From assembly GCF_000373185.1 (NCBI RefSeq), contig NZ_KB890631.1, forward strand, positions 1-64,000: a stretch of DNA of 64,000 nt. The letters are read 5' to 3'. The notes beneath the pieces are model-generated. The model was not told the origin of the DNA and ran no database searches. It saw nothing but the letters and a program-made list of their open reading frames with translations. Made by a program: the position numbers and the translations under genes. Each line of letters starts with the position of its first letter. The stretch's first letter is position 1. This document shows positions 26,200-34,445 of this stretch, one piece after another. This DNA is from Segatella paludivivens DSM 17968 = JCM 13650. GTDB taxonomy: Bacteria; Bacteroidota; Bacteroidia; Bacteroidales; Bacteroidaceae.

Positions 26200-26232
26200 C
26201 AAAAATACTAATAATTTTCCAATCGTTGCAAA
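26200..26232 (-). promoter_or_regulatory. Promoter of the Gate protein-flippase operon
   Basis: On the minus strand TTTG (26232-26229), a 21-base spacer and TATTTTTG (26207-26200) fit the consensus. The -7 element is only 9 bases from the start codon, so the leader is nearly absent. Confidence 0.7.
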
Positions 26233-26262
26233 TAAAATGTGAAAATAATGCATAACATATTT

Positions 26263-26910
26263 CTACATTATAATATAGAGCATTTTTATTATCTTTTCCC
26301 TTGATAGCTCGCCGGGATTACTTCCCGGAGCACCTTCTGGTACAGTCATACCCGCTTTAGAGTAGTAATCTTTCCAAAAAGTAGTGATTTCACCGCTTTT
26401 ATTATGGAAACTCATCGGTATTGTGTGAAATAATAATCTACCATTGTGGTCTACAAATGATATCTGTACGAGTTCGCTGCAATAGATTGCGCTGTCGCCA
26501 GGTTCAAAATAAAAGTCGTATGGTCTGCCGATATATTTAAGTGTATTTTTAATGCTCTTAGAAATATCGATGGAATCGCTATTTATTCTACCTATAACAA
26601 TCTGCTGATTACCATCATTACCTTTGTTGGCGTTGATGAAACTGTTGATAGGATTCATGCACACACCCTTGTGGATGGCTTCGATGGCATAAGAACCTTT
26701 TTTATCTTTATGGAATATTGCCACGTGATTTATGTCCATTTCATCGATGCCATGTGTGACATCAGTTATGGCACTAGGCTTCCCGCTAACACAAAACATT
26801 AAGTCTCCATCTCTTAGCAGCGAAGTGTTTGTGATGTGGCGTAATGTTATCTGTGAAAATCCCTGCGTCACCATTAAGGTGAGCAGGGAAATTATAAGAA
26901 TTCTTCTCAT
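26263..26910 (-). CDS. YiiX/YaeF-like permuted papain-fold hydrolase
   Basis: This 215-residue secreted protein has a signal peptide ending GFSQ. It shows the order typical of permuted NlpC/P60-like enzymes: RDGDLMFCVSG, a His in INHVAIFHK, YDFYFEPGD and the nucleophile Cys in YCSELVQISF. These enzymes are amidases or acyl-hydrolases acting on peptidoglycan or lipids in the periplasm. Its ATG overlaps the TAA of the receptor gene by one base (TAATG), so translation is coupled. No obvious reason for that pairing is visible. Confidence 0.8.
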   Translation of the reverse strand: MRRILIISLLTLMVTQGFSQITLRHITNTSLLRDGDLMFCVSGKPSAITDVTHGIDEMDINHVAIFHKDKKGSYAIEAIHKGVCMNPINSFINANKGNDGNQQIVIGRINSDSIDISKSIKNTLKYIGRPYDFYFEPGDSAIYCSELVQISFVDHNGRLLFHTIPMSFHNKSGEITTFWKDYYSKAGMTVPEGAPGSNPGELSREKIIKMLYIIM

Positions 26911-28997
26911 TATATATTCATATTGATGCTGGCTCCAGCCATAATCCAGCAGCCCGGTTGCTTTAGATTGCCAAAATCACGGTAGCCTTTGCTGAAAAGA
27001 TTGTTGCCATTTATGTATAAACTGTATTTAGGCATATCCCATGACAAGCGCGCATCTACAATCCCATAAGTGCCATACTTAGCATAGGTGTATTCCTTAG
27101 TTGTAGGATTTTGGCTTACTACATAAGAACCGTTACGATTCTGAAGACGATAGTTTATTCCTAGATTCAACTGCTTCCAGATATTCATCTGTAAGTTTGC
27201 CACAAATTTATTCCGAAGATATTCCAATACATATTGACTCACGATGCCTTCGTATTTCTTTTGGTCCTGATGAGCGTATGCATAAGCGATATTCAACTTC
27301 TTGAATATTCTTTGTTCAGTGATAAGCTTGAGTAGGTCGAAGTCCATGTTCGCTTCAACTCCGACAGAGTTTATCACTCCGAAATTAGTAGTGGTGAGAG
27401 TCTGAGTGTCTGCATTCTTGTCTACAATCCAGTCGATAAGGTTTTTCATGTGGTTATAGTATCCGCTTACACTGGCGTTTACATTCTGAGAATGGTATTT
27501 CACGCCAATCTCTGTGGCTGCAAGTTCCTCAGGTTTCAGTTCCTTGTTGGCATTGTAACCCTTTGAATTGTAGTATAAGTCTGTGAACGAAGGCATACGT
27601 AATGAAGTGTTGTAGCTGGCATAAACCTTCCAATTGTTGGTGACGTTATAACTTGCGTCAATGCTAGGATATACCTTCATGTTCATTTCAGCCCATGAAT
27701 TCTTCACTGCTACAAGTCCGGCAGAGAGCGTAAAGCGTTTCAATAGGATGTTATGTTCAATAACAAACTGAATGTTAGTTCTGTTTAGTCCATGTGTATA
27801 GTCAATATCAGTGCCATGGATGTGGCGAGGCTCAGCGAGGAGTTCACCAAGGTTAGTACTAACGATGTCTTCGTTTCTGAGTTCTGCACCAATGGCTGTG
27901 CGTCCAGCAGTCCAGTCAAAATAACCGTTAAGGTTAACCCCATAAACATCTGTGCGGTGATAGTTAAATGGGTATGCATCTGCGTTGTCACGGAATAGTT
28001 CCCATTTATCCATGGTGCGATTCCAATAAATTGAAGGTCGCATGTGAATTTTACCGTATCTGTTTTCTGCCTGTATGGCTGTATAAGTCTTTAGGATACG
28101 TTCGTATTGTTCATCAGAATACGCGCTGTAGAAAGTGTTTGATCCAAATCCCTTTGTACTCATTCCTGCATGCCATTTCACCACAATATCATTATCATTG
28201 TAGTTACCCTGATAAAAAGCCTTCAAACCATCAAAGTCGGTGTTAAGGTTTCCTTTCTTACTACGGGTGTAGCCATCACTGCGGGTATAGTTGGCAGAAA
28301 ATGAATTGTTCCAGTTCCCCTTAGCAATGTTAGCTCTAGTTCCTGCTGAAGAATACCCATAGCTTCCACCTTCCACATGTGCGGAAAGGCTGCTCAGAGA
28401 AGGAGTCTTTGTAACAATGTTGATTGCACCAAGTAGAGAAGAAGTGCCGTAGACACGTGCTGCCGGACCTTCAAGGATTTCAATACGCTCGATTTCACTT
28501 ATGTCAACTGGGAAATCAAAGGCATTGTGTCCTGTCTGCGGATCGCAGATATTGATGCCGTTAAGGAGGATTGTGATTTGCTCGTCGTTGCCACCACGTA
28601 AGCTGATATCAGTCTGGGCACCAATCGGTCCCCTTTGTCTTACGTCTACGCCAACAGCGTATTTAAGCAAATCGTTAACACTTTGTACAGGAGCCGCCTG
28701 AATATCTTCGCGGCTCAGTACAGTTACCATTCTCGTCTGCTGGCTTCTGGTCAGCGGAGCTCTCGACCCGGTGACATTCACCTCATCGAGCACAACTTCC
28801 TTGCCGTTTTTGTAGAAAGAGGTGTCGATCTTGGCAACATCAGTGCTTAAGCCGTTGGCTCTCGCATTAGTGAGCGAAGCCACGCTAAGTGTGCCAACAA
28901 TAACCTCCTTGCCCAAGCAAGAGAAGAGTGAGTAGCCCTTGTTACTGAAATGAGTAAACTTAAAGCTACTGCGCTTGTTGAAAATTGTTTTGTACAT
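26910..28997 (-). CDS. BtuB-like TonB-dependent receptor
   Basis: The ATG at 28995-28997 gives 695 residues. The long N-terminus (MYKTIFNKRSSFKFTHFSNK) is a Prevotella-style extended signal. There is no carboxypeptidase D-like domain. The TonB box region (VVLDEVNVTGSR) and plug (LLKYAVGVDVRQRGP; ISLRGGNDEQITILLNG; EILEGPAARVYGTSSLLGAINI) are followed by a 22-strand-type barrel ending in an aromatic residue pattern. The family imports cobalamin, iron chelates or other small ligands. No cobalamin riboswitch was seen upstream, so the ligand stays open. Confidence 0.85.
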   Translation of the reverse strand: MYKTIFNKRSSFKFTHFSNKGYSLFSCLGKEVIVGTLSVASLTNARANGLSTDVAKIDTSFYKNGKEVVLDEVNVTGSRAPLTRSQQTRMVTVLSREDIQAAPVQSVNDLLKYAVGVDVRQRGPIGAQTDISLRGGNDEQITILLNGINICDPQTGHNAFDFPVDISEIERIEILEGPAARVYGTSSLLGAINIVTKTPSLSSLSAHVEGGSYGYSSAGTRANIAKGNWNNSFSANYTRSDGYTRSKKGNLNTDFDGLKAFYQGNYNDNDIVVKWHAGMSTKGFGSNTFYSAYSDEQYERILKTYTAIQAENRYGKIHMRPSIYWNRTMDKWELFRDNADAYPFNYHRTDVYGVNLNGYFDWTAGRTAIGAELRNEDIVSTNLGELLAEPRHIHGTDIDYTHGLNRTNIQFVIEHNILLKRFTLSAGLVAVKNSWAEMNMKVYPSIDASYNVTNNWKVYASYNTSLRMPSFTDLYYNSKGYNANKELKPEELAATEIGVKYHSQNVNASVSGYYNHMKNLIDWIVDKNADTQTLTTTNFGVINSVGVEANMDFDLLKLITEQRIFKKLNIAYAYAHQDQKKYEGIVSQYVLEYLRNKFVANLQMNIWKQLNLGINYRLQNRNGSYVVSQNPTTKEYTYAKYGTYGIVDARLSWDMPKYSLYINGNNLFSKGYRDFGNLKQPGCWIMAGASINMNI

Positions 28998-29038
28998 TAA
29001 TTGTATCTTATTCACCTTGCTTTGTTGCAAGGCGAGTG

Positions 29039-29046
29039 CAAAGGTA
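29039..29046 (-). promoter_or_regulatory. -7 element of the BtuB-like receptor gene
   Basis: TACCTTTG on the minus strand lies 41 bases before the start codon. No TTTG lies at the correct distance for a -33 element, so the promoter may need an activator. Confidence 0.5.
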
Positions 29047-29104
29047 ATAAAAAACTGATAAAAAGAAATAAAAATGACAAATAACAGCTTTATTGCGACA
29101 AATG

Positions 29105-29143
29105 ATTACGGCGTGATTTCATATTTTGAAATCACGCCGTAAT
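29105..29143. terminator. Long perfect hairpin after the metalloprotease gene
   Basis: Arms of 17 bases (29105-29121 and 29127-29143) are perfectly complementary with a 5-base loop. It lies about 40 bases after the protease stop on the minus strand. A U-run is weak on both strands. Confidence 0.65.
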
Positions 29144-29182
29144 ATATAGTTTACCATTACATGAATGGCAACAAAACACATA

Positions 29183-31723
29183 TTACTTTATATTTGTTTG
29201 TCGCTCTCTGATGAGTTTTATCTGTCTCTGAATATCGTTGTAGTGTATCTTGTTTATGCCAATAGCTTTTGCTGCTTGTAACCTAACATAAGTATCAACC
29301 TTGTCAAGATTCTGAGATGCATATAGGATAGCGTCGCTGTTGTAGTAGGCGTTATCGCTTTTTCGAGTCTTTTCGTCAGGATTCAGCAATGAATTAATAC
29401 AGTCTATATAGCTTCGTTGCAGTGAACGGCGTGCATTGTTCTTGATGTTGTTTTCGTTGTTGATAGGTTTCCATACAGTAGAAAACAACTTGTTAAGATA
29501 TGTATCCAGTTGTAGCGCATCCTTTGATGAGAATGAATCATCATATATAATATTCAGTATTCTCGCAGAGAGTGCTATTGTTATTAGTTTATCCTGTCGG
29601 TCCTTAATATCTTTCGCTACGTTTGTGCCGGTCTTGCTAACGATGTTTTCTGGATAAAGCCACATTGGAGCGTTAAAAATCTGACGGTCAAGATAATCGA
29701 GGACTTCCAATTCCTTTGATGCGGGAGCAATCTCTACTGGAGCTTTTCCCGGAAGGTTGTTAAGATAATGTCCACCAAGATTCTTCATCACATGGTTCAT
29801 ATAGCGACGGAATTGGTCACGTACGCTCTCATACATTTCCCCAAGGTCTTCATACTGATAATTGTCCTGATGAGTCCACTTAGGTAAGTTTGCCATTACT
29901 CGCTTAAGGTTTTTGATACCATATTCGCTGGCTTTCACGTTGTCGTCGCCAAGATCTTCAGATTGTGAGCGAGGATCTTCATCACGTCCTTCACCTGCAA
30001 ACCATAGACGAGGATTATTTTTAAGAACTTCAGTCGTTTCCGTCATTAATCCCTTTTTCTCATCTATCTCATCCTTAAAATCAGGACGGTATTGATATCC
30101 CCATTTTATCGCCCACTTGTCGTAGTCGTTGATACGTGGAAAGAGTCCCTTTGGCGAAATGTTGTCTTCTGGCTGTGCTACATAGTTGAATCGTGCATAG
30201 TCCATGATAGATGCTGTGTGGCCATGAGCTTCAACCCAAGCCTTATTACGGAGGTTCTCTACAGGAGTGGCATTGCTAGCTCCCATATTGTGGCGTAAAC
30301 CGAGAGTGTGTCCTACTTCATGACTTGATACAAAGCGTATGAGCTGTCCCATCAGTTCATCGTCGAAATGCATTGTCTGAGCGCGCTTGTCGAGCGGACC
30401 GCATTGTGTCATATACCACTTCGTGAGAAGATTCATCACGTTGTGATACCAACAGATGTGGCTCTCGATGATTTCTCCGCTTCGTGGGTCAATGATATGT
30501 GGACCGTATGCGTTCTCTATTTCTGCAGGAAGATATCTCAGTACGCAGAAACGAGCATCGTCTACACTCATATCTTTGTCTTTGGGCCATTCCTTTGCTA
30601 CAATGGCATTTTTGAAGCCTGCAGCTTCGAATGCAACATTCCAATCGTCGATGCCTTGTATGAGATACGGTACCCATTTCTTTGGCGTTGCAGGGTCTAT
30701 ATAATATACAATTTGCTTAACAGGTTCAACAAGTTTCCCTTTAGCATAAGCTTTCTTGTCTTTTGGCACAAGGTTGTAGCGAGCAACAATCTGCTCACGG
30801 TCAGTCTTGTGCTGATTGTCATCAAAATAAGTGATACGAGTAGTGAAATATCCAACTCTTTCATCCCATAAACGTTTGCGCATCGGTTCACTAGGCAGAA
30901 GTACGATACTGGTGTTTAATCCTATCGTCACACTTCCTGTGAACGAAGCTGGAGGAAACGCCTTGCGTACAGAAGCTTCTTCACTGCTAGAGTCAATACC
31001 TCCCGTTGCAGCAGAGTAAGTGCGTGTAGATGCAATTTCTACATTTATAGGAAATACCTTCATGGTATCTATAAACGTACGGTCACTCTGTAATCCGCTT
31101 ACACCATAAGTACGTGAGTTGTTTTTTGGAATACTTACGACATCATTGTCTTTAAGGAATAAATTTGTCACATCAATAAGATACATGTGCTTATCCTTGT
31201 TCTTGCCAATAATCTTAAACGAAGCCACGATAGGATCGGTTGTTGAGGCCTTGAGAGTTTTTGATATGTTTGTATCTTCTCCTGCGAACTGACTAAGTAC
31301 GTAAGCTCTTAAAAGTAGAGTAGCGTCGTCTCTTTTTTCAAAGTAAAGAGTATTCTCGTTGACTTCCTCACCGCTGAATTTGCCCAATCCTTGAGGTACT
31401 GCTGTAAGTCTTGTTACAGCAAGCAGATATCTTCCTATAATAGAGTCAGGTACTTCAAAATACCATTTATCTTCAATGTGTCTGACAGTAAACAGACCTT
31501 TCTTAACAGTTCCGCCTTTCTTTATGAGTTCATCATATTCATTTTTCTTTTCAGGCTTCTTTCCATCATCTTTTTTCTTTTTCTTCAGGTCCTTATTGTC
31601 ATCTTGTGACTGAGTATGGACATCCTGCTTTGTTGAGTCAGCCATTACAGTATTAGCTGCATACCCACTAGTACTAAGTATGAATGTGCAGATGCTGATT
31701 GCTAATTTTGCCTTAATGTTCAT
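29183..31723 (-). CDS. Secreted zinc metalloprotease (metzincin, DUF4953/DUF5117 type)
   Basis: This 846-residue protein has a signal peptide, then a low-complexity Lys/Asp linker (KKKKKDDGKK). The long N-terminal beta-rich region precedes the zinc site H468-E469-x2-H472-x5-H478 (HEVGHTLGLRH) and a Met-turn (SIMDYARF). A helical C-terminal region follows. This layout is that of the Bacteroidota zinc-dependent metalloproteases with DUF5117, DUF5118 and DUF4953. It likely degrades proteins in the periplasm or outside. It sits 17 bases after the HAD phosphatase gene. Confidence 0.9.
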   Translation of the reverse strand: MNIKAKLAISICTFILSTSGYAANTVMADSTKQDVHTQSQDDNKDLKKKKKDDGKKPEKKNEYDELIKKGGTVKKGLFTVRHIEDKWYFEVPDSIIGRYLLAVTRLTAVPQGLGKFSGEEVNENTLYFEKRDDATLLLRAYVLSQFAGEDTNISKTLKASTTDPIVASFKIIGKNKDKHMYLIDVTNLFLKDNDVVSIPKNNSRTYGVSGLQSDRTFIDTMKVFPINVEIASTRTYSAATGGIDSSSEEASVRKAFPPASFTGSVTIGLNTSIVLLPSEPMRKRLWDERVGYFTTRITYFDDNQHKTDREQIVARYNLVPKDKKAYAKGKLVEPVKQIVYYIDPATPKKWVPYLIQGIDDWNVAFEAAGFKNAIVAKEWPKDKDMSVDDARFCVLRYLPAEIENAYGPHIIDPRSGEIIESHICWYHNVMNLLTKWYMTQCGPLDKRAQTMHFDDELMGQLIRFVSSHEVGHTLGLRHNMGASNATPVENLRNKAWVEAHGHTASIMDYARFNYVAQPEDNISPKGLFPRINDYDKWAIKWGYQYRPDFKDEIDEKKGLMTETTEVLKNNPRLWFAGEGRDEDPRSQSEDLGDDNVKASEYGIKNLKRVMANLPKWTHQDNYQYEDLGEMYESVRDQFRRYMNHVMKNLGGHYLNNLPGKAPVEIAPASKELEVLDYLDRQIFNAPMWLYPENIVSKTGTNVAKDIKDRQDKLITIALSARILNIIYDDSFSSKDALQLDTYLNKLFSTVWKPINNENNIKNNARRSLQRSYIDCINSLLNPDEKTRKSDNAYYNSDAILYASQNLDKVDTYVRLQAAKAIGINKIHYNDIQRQIKLIRERQTNIK

Positions 31724-31740
31724 ATTACTTGTTATTTTAT

Positions 31741-32391
31741 TTAAATATATTCAATCAAATCTCTGAAATCGTCAATGATATAATCGGCTCCGGCATCTAA
31801 GAGCTCCTTTCTGCTTCCATTACCGTAGGTTACACCGCAGGTAAATGTTCCTGCATTTCTGCCCATTAATATATCAAACTTGGTGTCACCAACAACAATT
31901 GTTCTGGTAGAGTCTTCACCAAGATGACTAAGAGTCTTTAATACAGGTTCTGGATCTGGTTTAGCTTTTTTAGTATCGTCAGCACCTAGTACGTACGTGA
32001 TATACTCTTCTAATTCAAGTTCTTTTACGAAATTTTCCAAAGAATGGTGGCTTCTGCTACTTGCAATCGTAATGGTGTGCCCCTTTTCGTGTAATTTCTT
32101 AAGAGTTTCTATAACTCCTGGAAATGGCGTTACTGCTCCTGGAATATTGTTCTCGTTAAATATACGACGGTATATCTCTGTACACTTTTGCCCCATTTCA
32201 TCGGTCATAGGGATGATGCTTGTGAAACATTCTGTTAAAGGAAGCCCAATTGTTTTTGCACATTCCTCTGGTGAGCGATATTCAAGTCCTAACTCTGCAA
32301 TAGTCTGCATCATAGTCTTGGTTATGATGTTGTATGAGTCACCAAGAGTACCATCAAAATCAAGAATTACGGTTTTAATACTTTTGTTCAC
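31741..32391 (-). CDS. HAD-family phosphatase (phosphoglycolate phosphatase-like)
   Basis: This 216-residue protein has HAD motif I VILDFDGTLGDS, motif II TIASSR, the Lys of AKPDP and motif IV VVGDTKFDILMGRNAG, with a helical cap between motifs I and II. The usual TLxDS is TLGDS. These enzymes remove phosphate from small metabolites such as phosphoglycolate or sugar phosphates. The start codon is GTG (32389-32391), and no ATG fits upstream. A -7-like element with one mismatch lies at about 32439-32446. It probably forms an operon with the metalloprotease. Confidence 0.9.
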   Translation of the reverse strand: MNKSIKTVILDFDGTLGDSYNIITKTMMQTIAELGLEYRSPEECAKTIGLPLTECFTSIIPMTDEMGQKCTEIYRRIFNENNIPGAVTPFPGVIETLKKLHEKGHTITIASSRSHHSLENFVKELELEEYITYVLGADDTKKAKPDPEPVLKTLSHLGEDSTRTIVVGDTKFDILMGRNAGTFTCGVTYGNGSRKELLDAGADYIIDDFRDLIEYI

Positions 32392-32493
32392 GTTGCGTTT
32401 TTATAAATTAATGTTGAAATACTAATGATAGTTTGTTGCGAAGGTAGTATAAATAATTGTAAAACAAGCATTATAATGTAAAATAAGATATTG

Positions 32494-34146
32494 TCACATA
32501 TCCATACCAATTTCTTTTACTTTCTGTTCAAACTCATCTCTGTTGCACAGTGCCTTGTTCTTTATTCTTGCTCTGTAGTTATATATTGAGTTTGGCGAAT
32601 AGCGTAGGAATTCGGCAATTCGTGAGCTTTCTTCTATACCCAACCTTATTAAAGCAAATATGCGCAAGTCTGTTGTAAGTTGCGTTTTTGATGGTGGAGT
32701 TATGCGATTCTGTGGCTGAAGAAGAAGATTGAAGTCGGTAACGAAATTAGGAAAAATGTTAAGAAACACGGAGTCGAAATTGTCGAAAAGTTCTTTTATC
32801 TCATCTTGCTTTAGTTGGTCAGAACTTGTCATCTTCATCAAATCAGACATCTGGTTAGCCTTTATTTTACGGTTTATCTTTATTCTATAATTGTCGATTT
32901 TATCGATATATTCAGAACATGCACTTAAAAATTTTCCGATGTACTCATCTTTCAGTCGATTAGTCTCGCTGAGCTTAGTGTTTAATGATGATAGTTCTTC
33001 ATTCTTTCCGCTTAGTTTGGAGTTTAGACTCTCTAGTTTCCTGTTTATGGTCTTTAGTTCGTTTCTTGCTCTTGAAAGTTGTCTTTTCTTGTGACATACA
33101 TATATATATGAAGCCAATAAAAATACGGAAAGGAGACTCACCGCAACAATAAGGCTTTTAAGCTGATAGTTGGCTTTTCTGAGATTAGTCTTGTATGTGT
33201 CGCTTATCACTCCCAATACTGGAGATATAAGCCAACTTCGTAGATGTGTATTATATCTCTGTGTACAGTTCCAAGAATATTCTACATATCTATTTGAACG
33301 TTCCAAGTTACCCTCTCTGCTCAGCATATTTGCTAGGCTCCATAATGAGGCCTGGTCCATAACTGCATTTCGAATGTCGCAAATAGCAGATACTGCTAAC
33401 CAATATTTGCAGAGTTCGATATTATGCATTCCTTTATAGATCTCTGACCTGAAGAAAGCCATATTGGCATAGTCGTGGGTATTCGGCTTTACTTGTCTCA
33501 TCCACTTGTCGCACTCTTTCATAGCTTCACTGTATTTATTGTCTGTAGTGAGTTCTGATACCTTGCGCCATAGATATATGTTTGAGTTTGGAGAAGCCTT
33601 TTTGTATAGTGAATCACGAAAAATGCCAGATAGTCTAAAACAACGATCTTTAAGTTTTGAATCTTTGGAATAACATCCCATTTCACCATACAAGTGGTTG
33701 CAGCAAGCATAGTAGTCAATAAGTTGTTGTCCTTTCAGTTTATTGCCATTTATATATTTAAGATATTCTAAAGCTTCATTGTAAAAGCCTGTTGCTGCGT
33801 ATTGATGAGTGAGGGCTATATAATCGTTTACAAGCAATTTAGATTGTTTGTTTTTTGATGCTATATCTATACAATAGTTAAGATAATGAATAGCAGAGTC
33901 ATTCATATATGCCTGATACTCCTTAAAAAGATTCCATGAAAGTCGATGACGGTCCAACATTGCGGAAGTCCTTGCGAGTTTAGCTTTGATTTCGTCAATA
34001 CGTTGCTCTCTCTGATTTATATACTTCTCTGATTTTGTGATCTCTTTGTCAAGACAATCATATAAAGAATCTAGGTTTATTCTTTGTGCTTGTGTGCATA
34101 AAGAAATAGATAACAGTATTAGCGTTTGTATTAATCTGTATTTCAT
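32494..34146 (-). CDS. DUF6377-type membrane regulator with TPR sensor, locus 2
   Basis: The ATG at 34144-34146 gives 550 residues with a signal peptide ending CTQAQ. About 300 residues of TPR-like helices follow in the periplasm, then a membrane segment (LIVAVSLLSVFLLASYIYV), a long coiled coil (LESLNSKLSGKNEELSSLN) and a C-terminal DNA-binding-like end with LGIEESSRIAEFLRYSPNSIYNYRARIKNKA, given in part. Such proteins sit next to SusC/SusD pairs and control them. It is divergent from the SusC gene at 34446, with -7 elements on both strands in the 300-base gap. It is therefore the likely regulator of the beta-1,6-glucan locus. Confidence 0.8.
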   Translation of the reverse strand: MKYRLIQTLILLSISLCTQAQRINLDSLYDCLDKEITKSEKYINQREQRIDEIKAKLARTSAMLDRHRLSWNLFKEYQAYMNDSAIHYLNYCIDIASKNKQSKLLVNDYIALTHQYAATGFYNEALEYLKYINGNKLKGQQLIDYYACCNHLYGEMGCYSKDSKLKDRCFRLSGIFRDSLYKKASPNSNIYLWRKVSELTTDNKYSEAMKECDKWMRQVKPNTHDYANMAFFRSEIYKGMHNIELCKYWLAVSAICDIRNAVMDQASLWSLANMLSREGNLERSNRYVEYSWNCTQRYNTHLRSWLISPVLGVISDTYKTNLRKANYQLKSLIVAVSLLSVFLLASYIYVCHKKRQLSRARNELKTINRKLESLNSKLSGKNEELSSLNTKLSETNRLKDEYIGKFLSACSEYIDKIDNYRIKINRKIKANQMSDLMKMTSSDQLKQDEIKELFDNFDSVFLNIFPNFVTDFNLLLQPQNRITPPSKTQLTTDLRIFALIRLGIEESSRIAEFLRYSPNSIYNYRARIKNKALCNRDEFEQKVKEIGMDM

Positions 34147-34170
34147 GAGTTTTGATTTAATATTTAAGGG

Positions 34171-34178
34171 CAAAGATA
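34171..34178 (-). promoter_or_regulatory. -7 element of the locus 2 regulator
   Basis: TATCTTTG on the minus strand matches the consensus and lies 24 bases before the chosen start. It supports the ATG at 34146 over the longer start, which would fall inside the element's transcript boundary. Confidence 0.6.
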
Positions 34179-34375
34179 GATATAAAAATGATAAAATAAA
34201 AATTAATAAGTTTTATTTCATGTAATAACCTCTATATAATCACGGATAAAATCTATATCAAAACGTTGCTGATTTTTTATCTAAATATCTGAATATCAAT
34301 ATTTTGTATTTTTAATAATAAAGTAAAAGTCCACATTTTATGCTTTGCGCCATGTCTATATATTTAAAAAGAAGC

Positions 34376-34383
34376 TAACTTTG
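34376..34383 (+). promoter_or_regulatory. -7 element of the locus 2 SusC operon
   Basis: TAACTTTG at 34376-34383 matches TAnnTTTG. A TTTG at 34344-34347 is 28 bases away, too far for the normal -33 position, as expected of an activator-dependent promoter. A leader of about 55 bases follows. Confidence 0.6.
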
Positions 34384-34445
34384 CCATCGACAAGTGAGAT
34401 ACTTGCCTTGAATCTAAACAATTATTATTAACTTTAGTTTAAGTA

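Noticed and set aside
28998..29182. Cobalamin riboswitch upstream of the BtuB-like gene
   Set aside because: The leader is short and AT-rich, and no B12-box-like sequence was found.
30368..30871. 167-codon open frame opposite the metalloprotease gene
   Set aside because: It is an antisense shadow of the zinc-site region; the metzincin frame is clearly the real one.
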